In this document: one piece after another, positions 22,608-32,784 of the stretch
Layout of the letters: every line of letters begins with the position of its first letter
How positions within the stretch are numbered: the first letter of the stretch is position 1
DNA from: Echinometra lucunter
Lineage: Eukaryota > Echinodermata > Echinoidea > Camarodonta > Echinometridae
Length of the DNA: 64,000 bases
Assembly: GCA_029962745.1 (NCBI GenBank)
Contig: CM057165.1
Coordinates: 7,216,978 to 7,280,977, forward strand
Reading direction: 5' to 3'
Translations under genes and position numbers: made by a program
The notes under the pieces: model-generated
Databases searched by the model: none
Seen by the model: the letters and a program-made list of their open reading frames with translations, nothing else
What the model was told of the DNA's origin: nothing

Positions 22608-23395
22608 TAGACCAATTTCGCAACGCAAGAGGGCAGCAGACTGTTCGACGCAGTTCGACATACTGCGGTGGGCGCTCCAACTTTTATAGTACACAAGTCA
22701 ATAGCGCGTTATGTACATTCGTTCGATTTTTTGTCTATTTTGACCAGTATATGCAGATTTATTTTAATATTTGCAATGAGAAATTATCAGGGAAGTTCAG
22801 GTCGCAGCTGTGCGGTGCTCAAATGCCACAAGAATTAGAGAAAGTTTAAAATTGGAAGCTAACTGAGTGCGAAATTCACTCACTTTTGACTCATGAAGCC
22901 TGTTTGTGTGAGAAGCCGTACTCCCTACACAGGTTTCCGTAAGCAATGTGAAGGAATTCGTCGCCAGTGGGTAAAAACATCAACAGAAAGGACTTTGAAG
23001 TCAAGAAACACTATCATTATGTACTTTGGCGTAAAATTTAATGAGTGAAAACATGACTTTGTAAACAGGGTAAGATTTAGGGCTCCCGTTTACTACGGCT
23101 TCTATGCTGCAATCGAACTTTTACTGACAAAACTAAGTTGAAAAACCATCGAAAGTACAAAAATACATCATACCTTCATCCGTCAGATATGACCATTGTC
23201 TTACCTCATCCACCCATGTATCCATGCTTTATTTTATTGATCTAGAATAAAGTAAATGGAACAATATCGGGGCATATCTCATATCTTACATTCATTTTGT
23301 ACACAGAGCCAATCGCGGTCAGCGCGCTTGCCCACCGCAGCAATGGCGTCGCCGATAGAGGGCCAAATACATAAACCGGAGGTGAAATTGGTCTA
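22608..23395 (+). mobile_element. Non-autonomous DNA element with THAP-like exon, copy 2
   Basis: It is nearly identical to 16016-16802 along its whole length and in the same orientation (788 against 787 bp), with TA at 22606-22607 and 23396-23397. The THAP-like region lies around 22801-23020. Here CEIH (a C-x2-H pair) and the stretch GIRRQWVK are intact where copy 1 has changes, while the downstream part of the first segment has a stop. Neither copy encodes a usable protein. It seems to have landed in the 3' end of an older SINE. Confidence 0.78.
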
Positions 23396-23469
23396 TATGG
23401 AAAAACGGAATGTATTATTTTCTTGACGAAATGAAGTTCAAAGAGAGGTTGCTGAACCTTTCAGCACTC

Positions 23470-23545
23470 ATTCTCCCGAGGACAGTAAGAACATGCTTAC
23501 CGAAACGTCGAGAGTGAGTAGGTCCTTTTCAGGACCACACTCATT
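23470..23545 (+). ncRNA. Penelope-like 3' motif, possible degenerate hammerhead
   Basis: CCGAGGA (23476-23482), a GTAAG/CTTAC stem (23485-23500) and CGAAACGTCG resemble the hammerhead core order CUGAUGA, stem II, GAAA, with two core mismatches. A strong two-part hairpin follows (GAGTG and GGTCC paired with GGACC and CACTC, 23512-23542). CCGAAACGTCG-like sequence is common in Penelope-like element terminal repeats (family knowledge). Ribozyme activity is unlikely with the altered core. Confidence 0.3.
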
Positions 23546-23575
23546 TCCAAGAAAGAATACACGGTGTACCGTGAA

Positions 23576-23741
23576 GAAGCCCTCTATTGCCATAGGTCGC
23601 CGGACCATACAATAAAGTAATTATCGTACCGAACATTCCTTGACTCCAGTGGACCTCATACCCATCACTCCAACAAAACATACACCAACAGGTGTACATA
23701 CATGCGACTGTATTTATCTTTATTTGATTACTTGCTGCTGT
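23576..23741 (+). repeat. 165-bp direct repeat, copy A1
   Basis: It starts GAAGCCCTCTATTGCC and ends TTACTTGCTGCTGT. It recurs almost unchanged at 24014-24177, 438 bp downstream and directly on the other side of the foldback element. The identity of the repeat is unknown; it may be a terminal repeat of a larger element. Confidence 0.85.
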
Positions 23742-24011
23742 CACTATGAACATGGCGGACAAAGAAAGCGGACAAAATAAACAACCTCTCATTCTACCCT
23801 TCACAATGGTTCTGGTAGTCAAAAGAACATCCCTTCACAGCTATTATGTTTAATCATGTAGTTCCAGGTGAATATGCATGTGACACCTGTTCCACATATT
23901 TTAGACAATAGCAGTGAAGGGATGTTCTTTTGACTACCAGAACTATTGTGAAGGGTAGAATGAGTTGTTGTTTATTTTGTCAGCTTTTTTTTGTCCGTCA
24001 TGTTCATAGTG
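23742..24011. mobile_element. Foldback element with ~105-bp arms
   Basis: The left arm (23742-23846) starts CACTATGAACATGGCGGAC and ends near CCCTTCACAGCTATT. The right arm (about 23906-24011) is its inverse and ends GTCATGTTCATAGTG. The loop is about 58 bp. Arm identity is high apart from a few changes and a T-run insertion. It sits exactly between the two direct copies A1 and A2. Confidence 0.8.
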
Positions 24012-24013
24012 GT

Positions 24014-24177
24014 GAAGCCCTCTATTGCCATAGGTCGCCGGACCATACAATAAAGTAATTATCGTACCGAACATTCCTTGACTCCAGTGGACCTCATACC
24101 CATCACTCCAACAAAACATACACCAACAGGTGTATCCATGCGACTGTATTTATCTTGATTTGATTACTTGCTGCTGT
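24014..24177 (+). repeat. 165-bp direct repeat, copy A2
   Basis: Second copy of the sequence at 23576-23741, differing by a two-base gap at TGTATCC / TGTACATACC and a few substitutions. Confidence 0.85.
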
Positions 24178-24234
24178 TACTTATTATATTTCATTGATTA
24201 TAATCATTTTGTCATTTTATAGTGATTTATGATT

Positions 24235-24312
24235 ACTGTGCGCCGGGGGTACCTCCTCGGACAGATTTGAGCGCTATATGAATATAGAAATTATTATTGT
24301 TATTATTACATT
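24235..24312 (+). mobile_element. SINE/LINE 3' tail fragment
   Basis: GAGCGCTATATGAATAT followed by ATTATTATTGTTATTATTA is the 3' signature shared by the window's SINEs and CR1-like LINE. The short CGCCGGGGGTACCTCC in front does not suffice to say which. Confidence 0.6.
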
Positions 24313-24817
24313 AGGGCTCAAATTTGTACTGATGATGACAGGTGTGGGTAGGATATGAAAAGGCAACTCTAAATGTGCACCTTTTTATTAAACAAACATT
24401 CATTTTCTTTTTCTTCCGTCTTTCAAAAGATGCAACAGCTATACGATGGCAGCTGATGTCATCTATAACGGACTATTTATGACGATGAATTGTATTAGGA
24501 TTATGTGGGGTAGAGAATAAGTTATAGTTGGCCTTGATATTCAGATGCCTTTTATTACTTATACAAGCGTTTCCAAAAAAAAAATGCTGTCGCACCTACC
24601 CATCGGGGCGGTATTCCTGATTTGTAGACATAACTTTAGAATTCTCTTACAAGAGGTTTACAGTTCTCCGAAATTTCGATTGCTATTATTGTTATCCTGG
24701 TTATATCACCATTGGGAAGCTTAAACGGGAAGTAAGTGCGCAATATTTAATCCTTCAGCAATTTCTTCTCGAATCTCAAATCTCCACATTGTCAAGTCGG
24801 TAGTGTAAATAGACCTT
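24313..24817. other. Unassigned sequence
   Basis: No feature seen. Confidence 0.5.
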
Positions 24818-25137
24818 GGGGTGTTTCATAAAGCTGTTCGTAAAGTTACGAATGACTTCACGAGCGACTGGAATATGAAGTGCAAAATGGGATGCCCAAA
24901 GTTTTTCCTGACACTTAAACAAAGTGTAACTGCATTTCCCTTAATCTCAATTAAATTGTTGCAAAAAATGTACTTCGCAATAAAAATGCTCGTAAACAGT
25001 AGTAATGTTAGTCTATGTCTGCATATTTCACATATAGCTGATGCGATTTATGATAACTGAGAATCCCATTTGGCTTGCCGTATTCAAGTCGTTCGTAAAG
25101 TCATTCCTAACTTTATCAACATGTTTATGAAACACCC
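24818..25137. mobile_element. GGGGTGTTTCATAAAG MITE, copy 1
   Basis: The left end GGGGTGTTTCATAAAGCTG with AAAGTTACGAATGACTT is mirrored at the right by AAGTCATTCCTAACTTT and TTTATGAAACACCCC. A second full copy is at 61510-61824. A long C run is fused to the right end here (to about 25150). There is no coding capacity. Confidence 0.85.
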
Positions 25138-26872
25138 CCCCCCCCCCCCTCCCCCTCGGTTCCTGAAGCTATCCAGAATGGGCACATACATGATAGCCTA
25201 CTGAAACCGGGCGGCCCGTGTATAAATCCTATGTCAGTCAGATAATTCAGTTTAAATGGGTTAAACGCAGTTCACAATACTTGCTCATCGCAATGAACAT
25301 GTGTCGATTTTAATCTTCCCCGTCATCTACTTGCAATTAACAGCACATCTTTTCAATGACATGAATGTATGTAAGATTCCGTCTTTTATACCGGAGTCTC
25401 TCTGGCCACAGACAACCTTCAAGCTATGACGTAAAAAAAGAGATTGAGTGTTGATGACGTCATAAAAGGTTCGAAACGGTTTGACTCTTTGGTTGGCGCT
25501 TAAATTATGCCTTGTTACTTCTACATCTTACCCTGGCAGTCGAACGAACATTTACGAGCAGGTGCTATTGACTGGTTATGGAGTTGGGTCAACCAGGGAT
25601 GCGGAACGCAGAGGGCTTCGGGGTGGTGTGCTGTTGAGACTGGTGGGGGAGGGGGGTACATACTAGTAGCTTCATGAAGGGTCTTTTAACATAGTGCGTC
25701 AATGAAGAAAGCAAGATGTATAATGTCCGCTGGATCGTCGTTTCTGAAGCGTCGTAACCTGCGCCAGTCAACAGTGAACAGAATTAGCCCATACACCAGG
25801 GATTTAAAGCGATGTTTGCGCTATTCATATTACAGTCACTCTTTCTCGCCCCCCTCCTCCATCTCTCTCTCTCTCTCTCTCTCAAAGCGCTTCCGTCAAA
25901 GAGCGCCGACGCCGCTGACGCTGTTTTGCGTTAGCAAATTACTTCTTTTGTGCAAAGGGTAGTACAATTATCTTTCCAATTTTCATGGCATTTTTACATG
26001 AGAAAAAACATTACTAGAGAAACAATTTATGCAAAGATAAATTATGTAGCTATGTTCTATCGTATTACCATTTTCTATATCCCTCATGTATTTGGCATAC
26101 ATTATAATTTTGAATTCGTAAAAGCACATGATAAATCATTCCTTCTCGGAAAAGGAGGGGGGGGGACGTCGAATTAAAATATTTGTAATCTACAATGTGA
26201 TGCCGAGTAGATTCTGCCAAATGGGGGAACGACTACCCCTTTCTCTTCACGTGGACCCGGAGATGACCACTCTTGTCTATAAGAAGTTTTGACTAGTTGG
26301 GTCGTCAATCCGTTTATATATATTTTGGGAGGACGCTCTAAAAAAAGGTCATCAGTTTAAAATTTAGGGGACATACCCTATTGTGCCCCCACCTTAAAAT
26401 TTGGGGGATGTGTTCCCCCCCCCCCCCCATCGACTCCCATGGGCTACTTGAATATATCATCTTCTTATGAATTACGTGATAGTAAGGAAAAGCTGCTGTC
26501 AGTAATCAAAAAGGGCTCGAAAGAGAGGGCACGTTAAGAGAGTTAACAGAACGGATAGGGAAAATAAACTGCTGTGGAAAGGGATTTGCTTTTAATATAT
26601 ATGTGTCGAATGCCTAGCTGCAAAACGATCATGTGGCATATTTTTTTAAGAGGTCGAGGCCTTGCGTACAAATGAGAACTGACATGGCTGAATTAAAATG
26701 AAACACAAACCTAAATAACGCCATGCCCTCCCTTCATAACCTGAATACCAGTCAATGTTAGCCATGCAGCTGGAGGCTACTAACAAAGGGAAAATCAACC
26801 CCCGTTGTATCTCTTCTCTGTCATAATCTCTTCGTCCTTATTCCGTTCACGAGAAAAGTTACCCCCCCCCCC

Positions 26873-26903
<31 letters not shown>

Positions 26904-27486
26904 TCAACGTACTTTATCCTCTTTGTGCCGTGGCACTGGTATCAACATAGAGGGCCTATCGGTAATAGACCTACCCCTGTTCTTATAAGAACCCCCTCTC
27001 CCCCTCTCTCTATCTCTCCCTCCCTCCTCTCTCTCTCCCTCTCCCTCTATTTCTTTCTCTCTCTCTCTCTATCTATCTGCAGCACCACTTTCTTTATTCT
27101 CTTCACAAGAACTATGCCACCCTCTCTCCACCCCCTCTCCACCCCTCTCCCTGACGGAGGATTTTACTTGTGTACCGTACATATCATCACGATCCATGGA
27201 GGATAACAAATCAGTCCACATGTCTACACTTCTCACTGTTCTCTAATATAATGTACACTGAGTTGCCGACAGCCTTCTGCCCCCCCCCCCCCCCCCAACA
27301 GACAGAGAAAGAACTGAACTCTCCTCAGTATAGAGAAACCACCGTGTTTCCCTAAAGCGCACCATTCTCTTCTGGGGCTCTCCTTGTATTTAAGATAATT
27401 ATCGACACCCTTTCTCCTTCTCCTTTTAGCACTTTGCTCCGCATCTTCTTCATAGAAATACCCCCATCCCCACCCCCTAGTTAAAA
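25138..27486. other. Mostly unassigned, with many homopolymers and microsatellites
   Basis: CT runs at 25863-25882 and 27000-27072. A C run at 26416-26429 is preceded by AAAATTTGGGGGATG-type sequence (possibly a C-run-ended MITE). C10 followed by A28 lies at 26861-26899. A C run lies at 27281-27296. The 133-codon frame over 26805-27206 is low-complexity. No gene seen. Confidence 0.6.
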
Positions 27487-27605
27487 AAGTACCTTGGTAA
27501 TTTGACCAAATTACCATCAAATCATGTAGAGTATATCAAAGTACCATTAAATTTCCATGATTTGATGGTAATTTGGCCAATTTACTCTGGGTACCATGGT
27601 ACTTC
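27487..27605. mobile_element. Small hairpin element, GTACC ends
   Basis: GTACCTTGGTAATTTGACCA with AATTACCATCAAATCATG is mirrored by CATGATTTGATGGTAATTTG and GGGTACCATGGTACTT. The arms are about 40-45 bp and the spacer about 32 bp. Confidence 0.7.
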
Positions 27606-27949
27606 ACAAGGCCAACCGCGATGAAGAACAAAACCGAGACCATGCATGTCTTCGTATCATTTCATGCTCTCGACTTCTCTCTTCACTCTCCCCATTCTCT
27701 CCCATAATTATTGACACCATTCCATCCCAATGCTAGCTCCCCTCTCCCCCCTTCTTCCCTAACATCACCCCACCCTCATCTTCTGACGAGGTTCAATCCC
27801 TGGATCATGTCTACACCTGTTTCGATTGGTATGAGTGACTCGACCTACAGTGACCCACATTCTAACACGACTTGAGCTTGTTAGCTGAACAAACTGCCGA
27901 AAGGGCGAAGACACTATGTATCGAGGGTTAGGCCATTCCCCATATCAAT
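27606..27949. other. Unassigned sequence
   Basis: No feature seen. Confidence 0.5.
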
Positions 27950-29300
27950 GGTTAATCTGAACAACACTGTCAATAATGATAGTGTAAGTGGTGTAATGCC
28001 GGTGTAACTGTCGTCTAAAGTGTATTAACGGAAAGCAGCACGGTCGTACGCGGCGGGGGGGGGGGGGGGCCCCCCCCAGAAATTTTCAAGACTTTCATTT
28101 TTTTCTGAAAATTTTCCAAAATTCCACCAAAAGCATGCACCAGATCCTTCAATTTCAATTTACAATATGCGAAAGCGCCCTTATGACCAGCTCGGACACT
28201 TCGCTCCCTCGCTTTTTTGCTGCTTTGAACATTTCACATATTCTTGCCCCGCCCCCCCCCCGGAAAAAAATTTTGCGTATGGCCCTGGAAAGCAGTGCTG
28301 ACATGCAAATAAACCACGTATCACGTGTTATATTCGTCATTACTAGATCAGCAGTAGATGTGAACACAGTGAACGCTGTCAATTGCATTTTATGTAATGT
28401 CGGTGTTAATTGTGATTTAAAGTGTATTGGCCGAAAGCGGTGCTAACAGGTGAATACACCATGCATCACGTGTTACACGGGTCATTAGCAGATCAAGGGT
28501 AGATCTGAACACAGTGAACGTTGTCAAAAGTAAATGGCATAATATATCGGTGTAATTGTGATCAAAGTGCATTAACGGAAAGCAGTGCTGACATGCAAAT
28601 AAAACAATGTATCACGCGTTTTATGTGTCATTACTAGATCAATAGTAGATATGAACACAGTTTACGCTGTCAATTGTAATTGGTGTATGTCGGTGTAATT
28701 GTGGGCTTAAGTGTATTAACCGAAAGTAGTGCTGTAAAGCGAAAACAACATACATCACGTGTTATACGGGTCATTACCATATCAACAGCAGATTTGAACA
28801 CAGTAAAACTCTCAATTTCAGTTGGTGCAATGTTGGTGTAATTGTGATCAAAAGAGTGTTAACCGAAAGTAGTGCTGAAAGGCGCATACAGTAAGTATCA
28901 GGTATTATACGGGTCTTTACCCTTTCAGTGGTAGATCTGAATACAGTGAACGCTGTCAATTTTAAATGGTGTAATGTCGGTGTTATTGTGGTCTAAAGTG
29001 TATTAAACGAAGGCACTGCCACTCCTGAAATAAACCATGCATCGCGTGTTATACAGGTCATTACCCTATCAATGATAGATCTGAACACAGTAAAAGCTGT
29101 CAATTTCAATTGGTGCAATTTTGGTTTAATTGTGATCAAAGGTGTATTAACCAAAAACAGGCGAATGCACCTTGCATCACGGGTGGTATGTGAATCATTC
29201 CTCTAAAACAGATTTGAATACAGTGAACGCTGTCAACTGTAATGGGAGTAATGTCGGTGTAATTGGTATTTTAAGTGTACTGCAATTCAGAGTGTAGTGT
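27950..29300. repeat. ~144-bp satellite array, about eight diverged units
   Basis: GA(A/T)CACAGTGAACGCTGTCAA-type anchors start at 28362, 28507, 28653, 28796, 28939, 29083 and 29216 (spacings 145, 146, 143, 143, 144, 133), with an earlier unit at 27959. Each unit has GTGTAATTGTG, AAGTGTATTAACGGAAAGCAG and ATCACGTGTTATACGGGTCATTA variants. Two units contain the octamer ATGCAAAT (28303, 28593), and several keep CACGTG. One unit is split by the insertion at 28039-28287. Confidence 0.9.
28039..28287. mobile_element. hAT-like insertion inside the satellite, exact 8-bp TSD
   Basis: It is flanked by GAAAGCAG at 28031-28038 and again at 28288-28295. The ends are CACGGTCGTACGC (left) and, inverted, CAGGGCCATACGC (right), each followed inward by a long G or C run. 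It is 249 bp with no transposase. The interrupted satellite unit can be read across once the element and one TSD copy are removed. Confidence 0.88.
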
Positions 29301-29584
29301 AGTGATCTATCAACTTAAAACATCAAAGTACATTGCTGAAGAGGGAAACGTGTGATTGGTTTCTAGAAACATGTTTATTTCCCATCTTCAGGTTATTACT
29401 CACATTTTTCTTTTCATCAATAATTTCTTTGTATTAACGTGTATGTAAATATCACCCTTTCACTTTCTCATTATCTTTTGTTGTCTTTCTCCCTTCCTCC
29501 TACCCTCTTTCTCCCTCTATTTTGATGTGCTCTATACATTATAAATTTTTAGTACGAATATGATACATATTATACACTTTCAAC

Positions 29585-29890
29585 CAAGACCCAGGTGAGG
29601 TTAATGGGTATCTTGCAGGATAGAACTCATTTAGCTCTGATAAAAGCCAGGTTAACAATATCCCAAATCGTTTGGAACCGCTAAGAGACGTTAGATCATA
29701 GGCCTTCTTGCAGAAAAAGTTGCGATTAAACTCAACTCAAAAATTAAACGCAAGTCCTAAATACTCAATTCTGATTGGTTGAAAATCAAGTTCCGTTTAA
29801 TTTTTTAAAGTTGCGTTTAATCCCAACTTTTTATTCAAGAGGGCCATCGATGTGATATGCGCTATATGAACTGAATTTTACTACTACTAC

Positions 29891-29933
<43 letters not shown>

Positions 29934-30000
29934 GTTGTTGTTGTTGTTGTTGTTAGCATTGTTATTATCATCATCATTATCATCATCATCATCTTCATTT
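29585..30000 (+). mobile_element. SINE copy interrupted by a MITE
   Basis: GACCCAGGTGAGGTTAATGG, a TCTGATAAAAGCCAGG segment and ATATGCGCTATATGAAC match the SINE body and 3' end. ATT, GTT and ATC arrays (29880-29998) form the tail. The tRNA head is not visible. The body is split at 29700/29846 by a 145-bp inverted-repeat element. Confidence 0.7.
29701..29845. mobile_element. MITE nested in a SINE
   Basis: The left end GGCCTTCTTGCAGAAAAAGT with TGCGATTAAAC is mirrored by the inverse of GGCCCTCTTGAATAAAAAGT with TGGGATTAAAC. The inverted ends run about 50 bp with mismatches. TSD not clear. GGCC is present at both edges. Confidence 0.75.
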
Positions 30001-31237
30001 TGTAATGCAGTATAGGTTCGTTACATTTTGTTACAATCGTATAGCTAGGATAAGCAAAATTATTCCATTCTCATGCTTTAAAAAACCGTATAAGCTATAG
30101 GATAAATGCTTACACTTAGCGGCTTGAAGTAACTATGACAACACAACGATTCACATTAAACTCCCACTCATGGCAAAACTTTGGAAAAATGCATCCAGCA
30201 TATGTCTTTGCACATGCAACTCTGTGATAGCCGATTTTAACGTGAATAATCTTGGCGCCAAAATGAATGCAGCGTGCCTTGACAGGACGATGTGACTATA
30301 ATAGTTCAACTTACTGTTTTTTTTTAACAATTTGCCAAGGAACTAAGGAACACTCGTAAACAAAATAACAAGACGCAAAAGTATCGTCTTCTCGAAGTAT
30401 TATTTCCTTTGTTATTTTTGTCTTGGAGCATGGGCTCTATTTTCCTTTAGAACTATACTGTGCATCCTATATAATTATAATGGATGCAAAACGCCTACCA
30501 CGTGCATAAAACATACCGCACTGGAAATATAAAAGTTTCACATGCATAGACCTAAGTTACTGAAAATCTGCATTGAAGCAGATTTCTCATATTCGCTCAA
30601 ATCACTTTTCTGGACTAGTGCCAATATCCCGGCGTGGCCGGATAAACGCTGTCGAACTGTAAAAATAGCACAAAATATTCAACAAGATGTACAATTTGAA
30701 TGATGACACACACCCTAGTTTAAAGAACTTTTATACGATATTATCACTGTGTTGCAAGCATCATTGCCCGATATTAAGTAACCATGGTAACAAAGTTTTG
30801 ATTCAAATTGCGTTTCCATCGCAGGTATTCCACTTTTCCTGTCACTCAACCTTCTTCATCGTATGATACAGTCATCAACAAGCGATATAAATACCGATAA
30901 CCTTGCGGGCGCTATCGGCGCCTGCTTTCTCACATGGTTTCCATAAATTTTTGGCGGGTAAAACCCTCGTCATTTCTGCGTATAATTTATCACCCTCGGT
31001 ATCGTCTGGTAATTTAGACCTTTTTCCGATGACATGCGAGGCATGCGTCTTCATTTAATACTATTCGTATATTTAATGTGACAACTCTATTTCCCTCTAT
31101 TCGGCCTTCGGCTGTCGGTGCATGGGTAATTGGTGATTAGGCATCCTGTAATTTACACGGTCGTCTAGCGAGAATACATAAATAATGCACCGTACCTGTC
31201 ATAATTAGCCCAGGTAGAAATCTCATGCTCCACTCCA
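30001..31237. other. Unassigned, mostly unique sequence
   Basis: No repeat or gene recognised. It is one of the least repetitive stretches. Confidence 0.5.
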
Positions 31238-31385
31238 GGGCCCTGTCTCATAAAACTTGTTTGGAGTAACAACTGCCACATTTCTATGACAAATTTGCTC
31301 TCAGCCAATCAGATGCAAGGATTTCAGTAGGTTATGACGGTTATTGCAACTTGTTATTGATAACATGTTTTATGAAACGGGGCCC
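31238..31385 (+). mobile_element. GGGCCC-ended MITE, copy 1
   Basis: The ends are GGGCCCTGTCTCATAAAACT and the inverse of GGGCCCCGTTTCATAAAACA. The interior includes CAACTGCCACATTTCTATGA and GCCAATCAGATGCAAG. A second copy in opposite orientation lies at 43913-44051. Length 148 bp. Confidence 0.85.
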
Positions 31386-32525
31386 AGTTTCTTTCCGTCT
31401 AGTTTCAAGCAACCTGGTAGACATTTACAACTTAAAGTTGTAAACCATTATGTTGCGTTGTCAAACTCCGATAATCGTTTCATACGGGACTTACACGACA
31501 CTTCTATAACGTGCTTACGTTGAAAATTATTTCATCGTACATGTATTTCTTTTAATTCTGTTTTATCATTTCATTCAACCATCACAGCCTCGTATAAGAC
31601 TGGTTTAAAACAAGTTGTAACCTTTTTTTATCTGATTATCAAGGGCAGTTCAATGATAACACGAATTGTTTAGCTTGTTACCAATTTTAACGACAACTCA
31701 CGTCCAATTCCGCATATAGAGCTAGGTTACCCTAGGTATGTTGTTGTTAAGACATTGCGAACCTTGTGTTTTCTTTTGGAATCACGGGCATATTTCACTG
31801 GTAATTAATTAGGCTCGGAGGCTTTGATGAAGACTAGAGGTCACTTGGAGCTCATCCCGACCCCCCTCCCAGCCTACAACATCTGTCTTGGTTGGTAAGA
31901 CAGGAATGCTAGTTATTAGATGGGCATCTTAGCCGTGGGACGTACAGCTTCAGAACTTCTTCATGATTTACGTTCCCTTGGGCATTTCCATTGCTCCGTA
32001 TCGCCGTAAACACATAGATGACAAATTATAACATTGGATGAGTTCAGTCTCGTGAGACAAGCTTTTTAATTGCTTAGAAAAATTGTAAATTTTACTTGCC
32101 CGATGAAAGACTGTGTTTTATATCAGCTCCTTGCGATTTATCTTAAGATTAAATTCACATTCGCTATTGATTCAAGCTTTTTGGCTTAGGATAGCTGGCC
32201 CCTGCATTTATATTGATTTCTTGACCCAACCCCATTATTTTGATATCATCTATGTACACACATTCTTTCTTTGTATATTTGTCACATTTTATTTGTATCA
32301 ATTTTAATTTGTATCGTTATTGTATCCAATGTTTCTGTTTGGTTCCTTATTAAATGCATAAACTTTTGCAAAAAAACAACAACAAAAAACAGAATACATA
32401 TGGTAATAAGATGCCAAAGACAGTAACTCAAAAGGTATTAAGATTACTGCGAGTAAAATTCTAATGAAAGTTGAAATGAGGTATACAGGTACATGATTTA
32501 AAAAAAAATTATTAAACTCCAAAAA
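31386..32525. other. Unassigned sequence
   Basis: No feature seen. The minus frame at 32304-32648 (114 codons) is hydrophobic with no recognised motif. Confidence 0.45.
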
Positions 32526-32550
32526 TGAATTATGGATCATCTTTTCGAAG

Positions 32551-32784
32551 TTGGTAATTACAAGAGAGGTACAGGGTTCTGTTTTATTTTCTGGAATTAT
32601 GAACTTTTGGAATTTATACGCCCCTTTGGAAAAACAACATGTAACCATCGGATGTACCTTGGTAAATTACACTACTGGGACGAGATATATTTTTTTTCTC
32701 GTGAACGGAAAAAGACCCCCTTATATTTCAGTGATCGGTTTTGATGAGGAGGCGGCGGTAAAATCAATGTTATCTCTCAAATAA
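32551..32784 (+). CDS. Possible exon or ORF of unknown function
   Basis: 77 codons from ATG at 32551. The C-terminal half (EKQHVTIGCTLVNYTTGT, then IFFLVNGKRPPYISVIG) vaguely resembles one half of an immunoglobulin-like fold with one Cys, but there is no second Cys or Trp partner, so this is only an impression. TACAG near 32573 could be a splice acceptor. An overlapping 70-codon frame and a minus-strand 114-codon frame cover part of the same DNA, so chance cannot be excluded. Confidence 0.15.
   Translation: MVITREVQGSVLFSGIMNFWNLYAPLEKQHVTIGCTLVNYTTGTRYIFFLVNGKRPPYISVIGFDEEAAVKSMLSLK

Noticed and set aside
23541..23822. 93-codon minus frame
   Set aside because: It spans the junction of a direct repeat and a foldback arm. 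No motif.
26805..27206. 133-codon frame
   Set aside because: Contains a C/A homopolymer junction (poly-Pro, poly-Lys) and CT runs. No motif.
27950..29300. CRISPR or rRNA-spacer array
   Set aside because: Units are contiguous at ~144 bp with no unique spacers, and no rRNA sequence is present.
32304..32648. 114-codon minus frame
   Set aside because: Hydrophobic, AT-driven composition with no motif. It overlaps another candidate on the opposite strand.
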